From Danxiaibacter flavus (GTDB taxonomy: Bacteria; Bacteroidota; Bacteroidia; Chitinophagales; Chitinophagaceae): 64,000 nucleotides of DNA. Under the pieces are notes generated by a model. The model made no database searches, had not been told where the DNA came from, and saw nothing but the letters and a program-made list of their open reading frames with translations. A program made the translations under genes and the position numbers. Positions 27,301 through 36,031 of the stretch are shown in pieces. Each line of letters starts with the position of its first letter. Position 1 is the stretch's first letter. The stretch lies in assembly GCF_041060425.1 (NCBI RefSeq), contig NZ_JAULBC010000003.1:434001-498000 (forward strand), read 5' to 3'.

Positions 27301-27716
27301 GTATTTGCTCTTGAAAGCTCGTCACCCTTTACTTCTGTTACCGCATAGCTTAACTTTTTTGTACTTTTCCTGGTACCGAAACCGGTAACCACAACTTCAT
27401 TCAGTTCACCACTTGCACTTAATAAAGTCACAGGGAAAAACGTTTCAGAACCAACAGTAAGTTCTGTTTCTTTAAAACCAATACTTGAGATCACTAAAAC
27501 ATCGTTAGGCCCACTAACAGGGATCCTGAAATTTCCCTGCGCATCCGTGGCGCCTCTTGTTTTGGTTCCTTTAATAGAGACCGTTACTCCGGGGATAGCA
27601 ATTCCAGCGCTGTCTTTCACTACGCCAGACACCGTTCTTTTTTCTTGCCCAAAGGCAAAAACACTTCCTATGCAGAATAGCATAAAAAGCAACAGACGTG
27701 TTGTTTTTTTCTTCAT
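24384..27716 (-). CDS. SusC/RagA-family TonB-dependent transporter
   Basis: 1110 residues; signal peptide 1-23 (AFG-Q); carboxypeptidase-regulatory-like domain about 28-100. The SusC signature LNEVVVTGFGTRKSTKK starts at 105. The plug contains GSEAQYGVVLITTKKGK. The barrel ends in SAGF with a terminal Phe. It starts 80 bases after the stop of ROK gene 27797-28984 on the same strand, with no terminator between, so it is probably co-transcribed with that regulator. It is less similar to the other two minus-strand SusC proteins than they are to each other (TGFGTRK against TAMGIKK). Confidence 0.95.
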   Translation of the reverse strand: MKKKTTRLLLFMLFCIGSVFAFGQEKRTVSGVVKDSAGIAIPGVTVSIKGTKTRGATDAQGNFRIPVSGPNDVLVISSIGFKETELTVGSETFFPVTLLSASGELNEVVVTGFGTRKSTKKLSYAVTEVKGDELSRANTPNIVNALQGKVAGVMINQGAGGPSSSSRIRIRGNASITSNNTQPLFVIDGVLIRPDVSGADSWGDNRDFGNQLKNLNPDDYESLTVLKGSAATALYGSEAQYGVVLITTKKGKSQKGLGVSVSHTETWEKAYKLPDFQNEFGGGADPWFNQGADGKDEVDPANGPYYSFGPKFDNHIVRDADGRLIPWKANNLLDLFQTGRFINTNVAVEGGGDRTTVRFSYTNTKNNSVMPNNSFKRDVFTLRATQKVGSFINMDAMVTYASSTTLNPILQGGNSNPLFRLAYSNSRHYDIDYYTNHYIDTVRGGRIGASGNPNSNPYTRGSMTSVFWNYYQNNVSRREDNLRANLDINATITPWLNLLVRGNINSLGTTDETKNRGDGPGFLGPNGYYSLAQSSNIYGRIQALLTANRQFNQDLEGSVSIGGETNRGIKGYRTNLNTNGGLKVADMYSLSNSVNAISGNGSTYPFGRLDALYAYGDLTYKNMLTLNVSARNDWNSTLTYPDGHGDYSYFYPSVGLSWIFTEMLKSNSHFDFLSFGKLRASLGYTGGGPAVYTTSTGLGYTLNGNYTDINGNLIPRYTLGNSLGNPDLKPQSTREIEFGTELKFLKNRIGLDVAWYKKNTFNQVINLGVPSESGASSRVINAGNVQNQGIEVMLTAQPVRSRDFQWTTTFNFTRNRNTVIDVDAAHGVTSVDLDLAFGADVKSVAAVGKPYGTIVTSYAYAYQNDKSAPGYGKKLLKQDGTFWRSGDAGQGTKELGTMMENFLLSNVNEFTYKNFNLGFQLDSKFGGKMASATHQYGSEFGSFKSTLPGRDAAHGGIKFTDPTTGKERNDGINPDGVFASGTIINGVDVSGTTYADAVAKGLAQPMTALNYYEGLASWGTGIREYSVFENSWVAVREVSLGYNLPKKVASKIKMNNLRVSAVGRNLFYLYNTAKDNINPESIFSSRAGAFAEYGGLPFIRSFGFTVSAGF

Positions 27717-27796
27717 AGCAGTTTTTAATTTAATTGAATAGTACAGATTTAAAATTCTTTATGAAAGGAAGACATCTATTCATACTGTTTCTCAGT

Positions 27797-28984
27797 CTAT
27801 TTCAGTTTGGTTTCTGTTTTCTCATAATTTTCCATCACTAATGCTGCTGCACCTATCAGTTCTGCCTGGTGTCCTAATGATGATATTTCGATAAATGTTT
27901 TATCCGCTAACCGGGGAATACAGTGCTCATTGATTGCCTGTTGGACCGGCGCCTGCCATACTTTGCCCGCTGAAGACCCCCTGCCGCTAAGAATAATTAC
28001 TTCGGGATTGAGGATGTGAATCAGAATGGCTGCACCGCGACCAATGTTGTAGCCTGCTTCAGATAAAAGTTCGATTGAAAACTTATCACCTCTCGTTGCT
28101 GCGTTGATTATAGCATCACTTGCCTGTTCGTAGTTTTCAGGAATTTTTTTCAGGATGGAGATCTTGCCTGTATTAAGTCCTGCCTCTGCTTTTTCTGCTA
28201 CCACAGCAAGTGAAGCTTCTGTTTCCAGGCAACCGGTTTTACCACAGCTACAGATCTTGCCGTTTGAAAAAAGTGGTATGTGACTAAATTCACCCGCAAA
28301 GCCGTTGTTTCCTCTAAAGAGCCCTGCATTTAAAATCAATCCCAACCCTATTCCCCAGCCAATGTTTATCACCATCGCGTTTCTCTTGTTCCGCGCCGCA
28401 CCAAAGCGCAATTCTGCAAGGGCTATAAGACTGCTGTCATTGTCTATGAAAACAGCCATATCCACTCTTTCCTCTATATATTCAGTTATGCTTTTTTGCT
28501 TTGTCTCAAAGAACGAGTAATTAACGCCTTTCTGAATATCGATAAAGCCAGGCATTCCGATGCCAACACCACTGATACTGTTCTTATCGATCCCTGATTC
28601 TTCAACCAGTTCATTTATTTTTCCCGAAAGCTGATCCAATGCGTCATGTGTATTCGCCAAAGGCAGGTCAAACTTCACTACAGGCGTAACCAATCTGTTA
28701 TGCATATCCAAAATGGCGATCCGGCTTACAAACTGATCCATTGCCACAGATACTACATAACTGATATCTGGCTTAATAGCATACATTAAAGGTCTTCTGC
28801 CACCAGTCGACGGCGCAAGGCCTGTCTCAAGCACGGCTCCTTCACTAATAAGCTCATTCAACATCCTGGTTGTTAAAGGGATACTTTTTTCGATTCTCTC
28901 ACTTATGTCCGAGCACGATAGTACATTCTCAAAATATAGCTGACGTATTATTTTTCTACGGTAATGGAGGCTTTTGCCAGACAT
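27797..28984 (-). CDS. ROK-family transcriptional regulator (copy 1)
   Basis: 395 residues. N-terminal winged helix-turn-helix about 8-60 (LSCSDISERIEKSIPLTTRMLNELI), then a ROK sugar-kinase-like domain. The kinase phosphate-1 motif that is normally DxGGT is degraded to MDQFVSR (82-88), so catalysis is doubtful. The sugar-site IDNDSSLIALAE (catalytic-type Asp183), His235 (GEFSHIP) and the zinc motif CSCGKTGCLE (245-254) are intact. It should bind a sugar or amino sugar and repress or activate the adjacent SusC-SusD genes, like NagC or XylR. Roughly three quarters of positions match the second ROK protein (34715-35902). A promoter-like module lies 37 bases upstream. Confidence 0.92.
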   Translation of the reverse strand: MSGKSLHYRRKIIRQLYFENVLSCSDISERIEKSIPLTTRMLNELISEGAVLETGLAPSTGGRRPLMYAIKPDISYVVSVAMDQFVSRIAILDMHNRLVTPVVKFDLPLANTHDALDQLSGKINELVEESGIDKNSISGVGIGMPGFIDIQKGVNYSFFETKQKSITEYIEERVDMAVFIDNDSSLIALAELRFGAARNKRNAMVINIGWGIGLGLILNAGLFRGNNGFAGEFSHIPLFSNGKICSCGKTGCLETEASLAVVAEKAEAGLNTGKISILKKIPENYEQASDAIINAATRGDKFSIELLSEAGYNIGRGAAILIHILNPEVIILSGRGSSAGKVWQAPVQQAINEHCIPRLADKTFIEISSLGHQAELIGAAALVMENYEKTETKLK

Positions 28985-29021
28985 AAGGCTACGTTAGTTG
29001 GTGTTTTCTGTTAAATTTAAA

Positions 29022-29044
29022 CTAAGATATAGTGACTTTTTAAA
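29022..29044 (-). promoter_or_regulatory. Shared promoter/operator module upstream of ROK copy 1
   Basis: On the minus strand: TTTAAAAAGT (29044-29035), five bases, TATCTTAG (29029-29022), then 37 bases to the ATG. The second box resembles the -7 element TAnnTTTG with one change. The same two boxes with the same 5-base gap lie before ROK copy 2 and before the SusC at 30923-34243. The A/T-rich box is a candidate ROK operator. Confidence 0.5.
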
Positions 29045-29250
29045 AAATATAAAAAGCTAGGCTTAAAAAAACATTAACCTTAACTTAATACGGAAAACAT
29101 TTGTGGAAGTATAAATTCATTTTTGCTAAAAATTTTTTTTAGGGCCTGTTTGGACCGAAGATTTCGAAAAAGTAAATAGGCTGGTTTTGCGGCTATATAA
29201 GAGATTGAAGAAATGCAGTTGCTTTTTCTCAGAAGTGTTAAAGGGCAATA

Positions 29251-29280
29251 AAAAAGCCGGCCCCATCAACAGAGCCGGCT
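29251..29280 (-). terminator. Intrinsic terminator after SusD copy 2
   Basis: Stem AGCCGGC/GCCGGCT (29255-29261 with 29274-29280). On the minus strand it is followed by TTTTTTATT. It lies 25 bases after the stop codon at 29306 and should insulate the SusC-SusD pair from ROK copy 1. Confidence 0.85.
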
Positions 29281-29305
29281 CACTTTGCTATTTATAAATC
29301 CTGCC

Positions 29306-30895
29306 TTATCTCACATCCCAGAAGATCTTTGTATATGGCTGATCTTGCTTTTCTACAGCGGAATAATTATCCGTGTTATATAATTTCTCCCTTGAAGGAT
29401 ATAGCAACCTGAAGGCTGGCACTTTCAAAGTGCTTGCACTTGGCTCGGGCGCAAAATACAGGGAAGGATATTTGGTTCTGCGCATTTCGGCCCATGCCTG
29501 GTCTGCACGGATGATACCAAAATCAACCCATTTCTGGATCGCTATCTTTTTCAACCTATCATCTTTTGTTCCTCCGTCGTAAGAAACCAAAGGACTCGCG
29601 AGCAAGCCTGCAATTTCAGTAGCTGTTGCCGGAGTTGCAGGTGATCCAAACTCAGTATTAAGTGCATTTATATTATAATAGTATTGTACTGACTGACGGA
29701 TACCATTTTCGTATGATTGTTTGGCATCTCCTCCACCCCATCTTTCAAAAGCTTCGGCTTTGCAGAAACTAACTTCCGAAGCAGTAAGAATGATACCGGG
29801 GAAATAGTTGTTCATCACGAATGTTACGGAGTCAATATAAGAGAAATAATATTTCCCTATAGAGTCATTCTGACGGCCTCCATCCCAGTTCACAGGCATT
29901 CCGTGAAAGTCGTTATCACGTTTGTTCTTTGTAAAATAAACACGGAGACGAGGATCGCCTGAAGGCTTCATCAAACTATCCAGCATATAACCCGGAGCCG
30001 GATTATTACCCAAACCATCACGGATGTCATTCATCGCATTCAGGTTTGGTTTAGCTGCCGTGATCTGAACGTTCTCGGTTACATTGTCAATCAGCGGATA
30101 CTTTGCAGGATTGCCCAGCATCTCTGTTACAATCGCTTTTGCTTTTGCCTCATTTACATAAGAAATGCGCATGGCCAAACGAAGTCTTAATGAGTTGGCA
30201 TATTTTCTCCATGCACTAAAGCTTCCGTGCAAAGCAATATCCGCCTGCGTAAACTGGTTGGTATAGAAGCTGCTCACATTTGCTGTATCAAAGTAATTGT
30301 TGATCCTTTGGAGCTCTGTCAGTACTGAATCATACAAACCACTTGCATCATCAAATTTAGGTTTAACTGCATCTCCGGTTGCATTGATCATGCCTGCCTG
30401 GGAGAAAGGTATATCACCAAAAAAGTCAACCATTTGTATTGCCTGATCATACAAAAAGATACGTGAAGCCTCTACAAACGGCCTGTAACCTGCCTTATCT
30501 CCTGCTGTTGAATAAGTATTATATGCTTTTTCGATTTCCCTGTACTGGGAAACCGGTCCTGAATACTGATCATTTGCTGTTGAACCCGAACTAATATAAA
30601 ATGCATCCCAACGATCTGAAATATAGTTCAGCGGCTGATCGTACATTCTCTGGCCATTTACATAACCTACAGTTTGTGTGTTCTTGCCGAGGTAAGGAAC
30701 TACAAATGTGTACAGGTTCCAGTAACGGGGCAATACAGTTCTGTTGCGGTACAAACCCGAAAACAAGCTGGAAATATTAGCACCTGTTGATTTATCGGGA
30801 TTATAATATTTACTATCGAAATCAGACTTCTTACAGCTGATAAAGCTACCTGCTGCTAAAGCGATTGTTGTTATTGAAAGAAGTATTTTTTTCAT
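29306..30895 (-). CDS. SusD-like_2 family outer-membrane lipoprotein (copy 2)
   Basis: 529 residues; lipobox Cys21 (FISC-KKSDFDSKYYNPDKS). SusD-like_2 features: YANSLRLRLAMRISYVNEAKAKA and the C-terminal WAEMRRTKYPSLYF. It is very similar in its first 30 residues and overall layout to the lipoprotein at 36032-37609 (CKKSEFAELYPDPDK), consistent with a duplicated SusC-SusD-ROK unit. It starts 27 bases after susC and ends in a strong terminator. The ligand is probably a glycan component, judged only from the ROK regulators and nearby glycosidases. Confidence 0.93.
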   Translation of the reverse strand: MKKILLSITTIALAAGSFISCKKSDFDSKYYNPDKSTGANISSLFSGLYRNRTVLPRYWNLYTFVVPYLGKNTQTVGYVNGQRMYDQPLNYISDRWDAFYISSGSTANDQYSGPVSQYREIEKAYNTYSTAGDKAGYRPFVEASRIFLYDQAIQMVDFFGDIPFSQAGMINATGDAVKPKFDDASGLYDSVLTELQRINNYFDTANVSSFYTNQFTQADIALHGSFSAWRKYANSLRLRLAMRISYVNEAKAKAIVTEMLGNPAKYPLIDNVTENVQITAAKPNLNAMNDIRDGLGNNPAPGYMLDSLMKPSGDPRLRVYFTKNKRDNDFHGMPVNWDGGRQNDSIGKYYFSYIDSVTFVMNNYFPGIILTASEVSFCKAEAFERWGGGDAKQSYENGIRQSVQYYYNINALNTEFGSPATPATATEIAGLLASPLVSYDGGTKDDRLKKIAIQKWVDFGIIRADQAWAEMRRTKYPSLYFAPEPSASTLKVPAFRLLYPSREKLYNTDNYSAVEKQDQPYTKIFWDVR

Positions 30896-30922
30896 TACTG
30901 TTTTTTTTACTGATCAATGTGA

Positions 30923-33900
30923 TTAGAAGCTTAATCTCAGGTTAACACCGTAAGAACGTGAAGCTGCAGTGGAACCTGCGTCAATTGCCTGTTTTACGTA
31001 GTTGGTACTGATACCTGCTTCAGGATCCAGGTTAGGAATTGATTTGTAGAAGTAGAACAGGTTTCTGCCATACAGCCCTAATGAAAGATTCTGTGCTTTT
31101 ACAGCGTTTTTCAATTTTACCGGGAACGTATAGCTTAGTGTTATTTCTCTCAACTTAATGTAGTTATTATCATACACTGCACTTTCATAAGAAGTACTTG
31201 TACCACTACCAGGATAACCACCCCAGCTATAACTGTTCAGGTAATAGTTAGCAGCTTCAAGAACCTGCTCGTTCGCCTTTCCGTCAGCAGTTACGCCTTT
31301 CAGAATGATACCATCGTGGTAAACTGTTGCTCCGTTGGGTGCAGCGCTGGTATGTGAAGGCAGCAATACATTCTTTCCGTTCGCGTCCACATAATAAGGC
31401 AAACCACCATGCGCTTCATCTCTTCCTGCCAAAGTGCTTTTGTACATACCGGCACCTGTTCCGTAAAGATTTGTTGTAGACAACATCTGGCCACCCCAGC
31501 GAAAATCAACCAGGAAGTCCATTGTCCAGTTTTTGTAGTTAAACGTATTACCAAGACCGCCAACAAGGAACGGTTGAATGTTACCTACTTTCTGGTATTT
31601 ATCATAATCAATCTGGTAATATCCATCAGAAGTAATGATATAGTTACCATTTGCATCAGTAGCACGTTTGTACGTCATGATATCGCCGCTTGCACTTCCA
31701 GGTCTTGCAACGACCAATGCAGAACCGTTGTCAACGTTTGCCAGTACCAATTGATCAACGCCATCAACCAGCCTGATCACTTTATTTTTATTGTAGGCAG
31801 CATTTGCTCTAACGCGCCATTCAAAGTTTCTGCCCTGTACAGGTATACCGTTCAATGATACTTCCACACCCTGGTTCCTCATGTCGCCAACGTTCACAAT
31901 GCGTTTGCTTGCTCCGGTGCTTGATGCAATATCCAATTGAGTGATCTGGTTGTTGATGGTTGCATTGTAGTAACCGACATCAAATCCAAAACGGCCTTTG
32001 AACATTCTCATTTCCAAACCAAACTCATATTCATGTTTGCGCTCATTCTGCAATCCTTCATTACCAAAAGAAGCATTAGGATATGCACTTGGCGTTCCGT
32101 TAATGGAACCGCCCATGTAAACAACGTTTGACAAATATGCTGCAGGCGGATTACCTGTAACACCAAATGAAGAACGGAACTTGCTATAGTCAATAAATGA
32201 AGGCAGGTTAAGTAATTTGTTCAATTCAACTGAAGCACTTACTGAAGGATACACGAAAGTATTATTACCCGGAGCAAGTGTTGAAGTACGCTCGTATCTT
32301 AAAGATCCTTCAACAAACAGGAAGTTTTTGAACTCAGCACCAACAATACCAAACAGACCATCTTTAGTTAAGTATTGGCTTGTTGCATTGACCGCCAGTG
32401 TAGGATTTTTTGATGCAGCTATACTGAACCAGTTTTCCTGGATCAAGCCATCAACAGTTCCAATACTGTTATAGCGATATCTTTCGTTACGGGCCTGGTA
32501 ACCTGCAGTTGCATTCAGTACGATGTCTTTGCTTACGCTCTTGTTGTAGGTCAACAAAAGGTCACCGTAAAAAATGTTGGACAAATTAGAATTTACCTTG
32601 TAGCTGCCGCTTGTACCGAAGGCTAGCGGATAAGTTGCATACTCTTGTGTTGATGCATCATATCCTGTATAGTCATTACCAAATCTTCCGCGGAATTTCA
32701 GGCCTTTCGCAATTTCATAGTTCAAAGTAAAGCTGCTCATTAAACGATTACTCTTCTCATCGAAATTGTTTTTTAATTGCGTCCACAGAAAATCCATGTA
32801 GTTATAAGCTCTTATCGGGAACTGGATCTTTTCTGCATCATCATAACTCTCATTGTATTTTACATACTTGTAACCATGAGATGTCTGGAATTTATTCATA
32901 TACACATCCATGTAATCAGCAGGGCTAAAGAATCCATCGTAGCTTCCCATCACCTGGCCTAATTGCATCGGCCTGTTGTGTACCAATTCATTTACATAGT
33001 TAATCACGATGTCTGTGCTTAACTTGTTATTGATCTTGTAAGAAGTATTCAGGTTGAATGTATTCTTTTGTTGTTTACCTCCTACCTGGATACCCTTATA
33101 ATCATTTCTTGTATAAGAGAAACGGTATTTAAACTTATCGGTGGAGTTATACATTGCTAAACTCGCCACGTCGTTAGAACCTGTGCGGTAAACACTTTTC
33201 CAGTTATTGGAGTGTGGCACATAGTTTCTGAACTGACCATCCCACCAATAAACTTCACGACCATCGAGTTTAGGACCAAACTGTCCGTAGGCACGGAAAT
33301 AAGGTCTTACGTCTTGTGTACCATCACCGTTAAAATCGCCATGAAACCAGCCGGTTTCATCAGCACCATTGGCAATATTGGTAGCTCTGTCGTAACCCGG
33401 GCCGTATTCAGTCTGAACATCCGGAACAACACCTACTGATTCCAGGCCATAAGTAAGATTCAGATCTACACCAATACCTTTAGCTTTTGAGCCGCTTTTG
33501 GTGGTGATCACTACTACGCCATTTGTCGCGTCAGAACCATATAAGGAAGATGCGGCAGAACCTTTCAAAATGCTGATATCGGCAATGTTCTCAGGATTGA
33601 TATCCAGTAAACCGTTACCATTGATACGTGGGTTGGTCCAATAGTCTTCGGTGTTGGCATCTCCGTTCCTGATAGGCACACCATCCACTACAATTAGCGG
33701 CTGGCTGCTACCAAAAAGAGAATTGATCCCCCTGATCTGGATAGAAACCGCACTGGTACCGCCGCCAGGAGCAGACTGGATTTTTACACCGGCAGCCTTA
33801 CCGTACAATGCAGAAGCAAAGTTGGTGGGTGCAGACTTTACGATATCTGAGCCGGATACAGAAGATACTGCATAACCCAGTTTACGTTTGTCTTTTTTGA

Positions 33901-34243
33901 TACCCATCGCAGTAACTACTACTTCTCCGCCTGCTTCCTGAACGCTGGCTTCAAGTGTTACCTGCATAGAAGAAGCGGCTTCAGCTTCTTTGCCAGCAAA
34001 ACCAATAGCTGAAAAAACAAGAACGGAACCTTGAGGTACGTTCTTAAAAGCAAAGTTGCCATCTGCGTCGGCAGCAACGGCCTTACTTGTATTTTTTATG
34101 GAAATTGAAACTCCTGGCAGAGGATGGCCAAGATTGTCCTTCACCTGGCCTGAGACATTTATTGCCTCCTGTGCAAAGGTGAATGCGCTGAACATGCAGA
34201 GCAAAAAGCTCATGACAATGCGTGTAGCTGTCTTTCTCATCAT
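30923..34243 (-). CDS. SusC/RagA-family TonB-dependent transporter (copy 2)
   Basis: 1106 residues (start at the first of two adjacent ATGs; MMRKT). Signal peptide 1-24; regulatory-like domain about 28-98. The signature EVVVTAMGIKKDKRKLGYAV starts at 107. The plug holds GSDATNGVVVITTKSGSK; the C-terminus is LRLSF. It shares signature and layout with the SusC at 37634-40942 (EVVVTAMGIKKEQKALGYAV). The promoter module TTTAAAAAGT-N5-TACTTTAG lies 240 bases upstream, leaving a long leader. Confidence 0.95.
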   Translation of the reverse strand: MMRKTATRIVMSFLLCMFSAFTFAQEAINVSGQVKDNLGHPLPGVSISIKNTSKAVAADADGNFAFKNVPQGSVLVFSAIGFAGKEAEAASSMQVTLEASVQEAGGEVVVTAMGIKKDKRKLGYAVSSVSGSDIVKSAPTNFASALYGKAAGVKIQSAPGGGTSAVSIQIRGINSLFGSSQPLIVVDGVPIRNGDANTEDYWTNPRINGNGLLDINPENIADISILKGSAASSLYGSDATNGVVVITTKSGSKAKGIGVDLNLTYGLESVGVVPDVQTEYGPGYDRATNIANGADETGWFHGDFNGDGTQDVRPYFRAYGQFGPKLDGREVYWWDGQFRNYVPHSNNWKSVYRTGSNDVASLAMYNSTDKFKYRFSYTRNDYKGIQVGGKQQKNTFNLNTSYKINNKLSTDIVINYVNELVHNRPMQLGQVMGSYDGFFSPADYMDVYMNKFQTSHGYKYVKYNESYDDAEKIQFPIRAYNYMDFLWTQLKNNFDEKSNRLMSSFTLNYEIAKGLKFRGRFGNDYTGYDASTQEYATYPLAFGTSGSYKVNSNLSNIFYGDLLLTYNKSVSKDIVLNATAGYQARNERYRYNSIGTVDGLIQENWFSIAASKNPTLAVNATSQYLTKDGLFGIVGAEFKNFLFVEGSLRYERTSTLAPGNNTFVYPSVSASVELNKLLNLPSFIDYSKFRSSFGVTGNPPAAYLSNVVYMGGSINGTPSAYPNASFGNEGLQNERKHEYEFGLEMRMFKGRFGFDVGYYNATINNQITQLDIASSTGASKRIVNVGDMRNQGVEVSLNGIPVQGRNFEWRVRANAAYNKNKVIRLVDGVDQLVLANVDNGSALVVARPGSASGDIMTYKRATDANGNYIITSDGYYQIDYDKYQKVGNIQPFLVGGLGNTFNYKNWTMDFLVDFRWGGQMLSTTNLYGTGAGMYKSTLAGRDEAHGGLPYYVDANGKNVLLPSHTSAAPNGATVYHDGIILKGVTADGKANEQVLEAANYYLNSYSWGGYPGSGTSTSYESAVYDNNYIKLREITLSYTFPVKLKNAVKAQNLSLGLYGRNLFYFYKSIPNLDPEAGISTNYVKQAIDAGSTAASRSYGVNLRLSF

Positions 34244-34482
34244 AGTGTGTTTAGTTCACAAAAAGTTCCCGTATCGTAGAAATACTTTTTTTAGTCATCA
34301 ATCCCCATCAGCTTTGCACAAACAAATGGGTTAATAATGCCGTTTAAGGCAATTTTTTCCTGGTTGATGTTAAATGAAAAAACATACCGGTTAGCTTCGA
34401 AACATATTTTCAGCAATCATTTTCATAAGCCCGGTTGTAAATAATAACTTAAACAAACATTAATTTTGTATTAAATCGGGAG

Positions 34483-34505
34483 CTAAAGTAGGTAAACTTT
34501 TTAAA
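34483..34505 (-). promoter_or_regulatory. Shared promoter/operator module upstream of SusC copy 2
   Basis: Minus strand: TTTAAAAAGT (34505-34496), five bases, TACTTTAG (34490-34483). It has the same composition and spacing as the modules before both ROK genes. CTACTTTAGC also occurs before the SusC at 40942 (plus-strand 41064-41073), although there the TTTAAAAAGT box lies further away and inverted (41112-41121). Confidence 0.5.
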
Positions 34506-34646
34506 TATTTTATGAACGAAAGTTATTTTTTATAGGAATTCTACGACTAATTAAATTATTAGATAAAGGTGTGCAACCTTCAATCAGAAAAAGGCTTCAT
34601 GGTGCACGTTAAAGAATGGCACGGGTTAAGGCAAATTCCCGGGAAT

Positions 34647-34682
34647 AAAAAAGGCCTGGCGACTATTCACCAGGCCTTTTTT
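34647..34682. terminator. Intrinsic terminator after ROK copy 2
   Basis: Stem AAAAAAGGCCTGG (34647-34659) with CCAGGCCTTTTTT (34670-34682) and a 10-base loop. T tracts on both strands make it usable in either direction. It lies just after the ROK stop codon at 34715 on the minus strand. Confidence 0.9.
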
Positions 34683-34714
34683 ATTTTATAAAATGTGCAT
34701 CAAAACGACCGGAC

Positions 34715-35902
34715 TCAGTTCATACTTATCTTGTGTTTTGAATAATTATCCATTACAAGTGCTGCTGCACCTATCAGCTCTGCCTGATGGCCGAGCTCAG
34801 AGATTTCAATTACCGTATTATCCGCCAAACGCGGTATACAATGCTCGTTGATGGCTTGTTGAATGGGTGCCTGCCAGATTTTTCCGGCAGCCGATCCACG
34901 TCCGCTTAAAATGATCACTTCCGGGTTTAAAATATGAATTAAAATTGCCGCACCACGACCTATATTATATCCAGCTTCCGACAATAGTTCAATTGAAAAC
35001 TTATCACCACGTTTTGCAGCCTGTATAATAGCATCCGTGGCCTGCTCGTAGTTGGAAGAGATCTCCTGAAGTGAAGAAACTTTACCCTCTTTTAAAGCAG
35101 CCTTGGCTTTCTCCGCAACCATTGCCAGTGATGATTCAGTTTCGAGACAACCTGACTTTCCGCAGCTACAAATTTTTCCGTTTGAAAAAAGTGGGATGTG
35201 GCTAAACTCACCCGCAAATCCATTATTTCCTCTGAATAATTCCGAATCCAGTACCAGGCCCAATCCAATTCCCCAACCGATATTGATCACCATCGCATTA
35301 CGACGGTTGCGTGCCGCACCAAACCGCAGTTCTGCGAGTGCTATCAGGCGACTGTCATTATCTATCCAAACAGGTATACCGATCACATTTTCTATGTACT
35401 CGGAAATATTTTTTTGCCCGCTTTCGAGAAAAGAATAATTAAGGCCTTTCTGCATATCAACAAAACCCGGCATACCAATGCCAACTCCAGCAATCTTTTT
35501 TGCATCAACACCCGATTCTTTTATGGCTGTTTTGATAGCTTCTGAGAGTATTTGAAGTGCTGCCGGATTGTTAGCCAATGGAAGATCAATCGTTTGCACC
35601 GACGAGATGAATGTATTCTGCATATCCATAATGGCTATGCGCGTAACAAACTGATCCATTGCCACTGATACGATGTATAAAATATCTGGCTTTATACTAT
35701 ACATCAATGGTCGTCTGCCGCCGGTAGAAGGCGCCAGACCCGTTTCAACTACCGACCCTTCACTAATTAGTTCGTTCAGCATTTTAGTTGTTAAGGGTAT
35801 ACTTTTTTCGATCCGTTCACTCAGATCCGAACAAGAAAGAACGTTTTCAAAGTATAGTTGTCGCAGGATTTTTTTTCTGTAAAAATGTTTTTTTCCCGAC
35901 AT
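34715..35902 (-). CDS. ROK-family transcriptional regulator (copy 2)
   Basis: 395 residues, the same length as copy 1 and about three quarters identical by eye, including unbroken shared runs such as GRRPLMY, NAMVINIGWGIGLGL and SIELLSEAGYNIG. It has a winged HTH at 8-60 and a degenerate ATP motif (MDQFVTR). It also has the intact WIDNDSRLIALAE sugar site, a GEFSH histidine and CSCGKSGCLE zinc ligands. It follows a SusC-SusD pair after 129 bases and precedes another, so it may control either or both. The shared promoter module 29 bases upstream suggests autoregulation. It is best explained as one half of a recent SusC-SusD-ROK duplication. Confidence 0.92.
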   Translation of the reverse strand: MSGKKHFYRKKILRQLYFENVLSCSDLSERIEKSIPLTTKMLNELISEGSVVETGLAPSTGGRRPLMYSIKPDILYIVSVAMDQFVTRIAIMDMQNTFISSVQTIDLPLANNPAALQILSEAIKTAIKESGVDAKKIAGVGIGMPGFVDMQKGLNYSFLESGQKNISEYIENVIGIPVWIDNDSRLIALAELRFGAARNRRNAMVINIGWGIGLGLVLDSELFRGNNGFAGEFSHIPLFSNGKICSCGKSGCLETESSLAMVAEKAKAALKEGKVSSLQEISSNYEQATDAIIQAAKRGDKFSIELLSEAGYNIGRGAAILIHILNPEVIILSGRGSAAGKIWQAPIQQAINEHCIPRLADNTVIEISELGHQAELIGAAALVMDNYSKHKISMN

Positions 35903-35931
35903 GCAATCCGCTTTAATGTGAAAATAATTAT

Positions 35932-35954
35932 GTAAGATAGCATAACTTTTTAAA
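35932..35954 (-). promoter_or_regulatory. Shared promoter/operator module upstream of ROK copy 2
   Basis: Minus strand: TTTAAAAAGT (35954-35945), five bases, TATCTTAC (35939-35932), then 29 bases to the ATG. It is the second of three modules with identical first box and spacing. Confidence 0.5.
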
Positions 35955-36031
35955 AAAATAGAAAGGTCCGGCCAACCGGATATTTAGTTCGCCGGATTTC
36001 TATTTTTTATAACCGCTGAATTGTACCACGA

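Larger units (their letters stand above)
28985..29305 (-). other. Intergenic region between SusD (copy 2) and ROK copy 1
   Basis: A 321-base gap. It contains the shared promoter module of ROK copy 1 (29022-29044) and the terminator of the preceding SusD gene (29251-29280). The rest is very AT-rich, with no gene and no heptamer array. Confidence 0.6.
34244..34714 (-). other. Intergenic leader of SusC copy 2 and tail of ROK copy 2
   Basis: 471 bases without a gene. They contain the promoter module at 34483-34505 and a bidirectional terminator at 34647-34682. The 239 bases between module and start codon are AT-rich and show no clear ORF or stem-loop. Confidence 0.55.
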
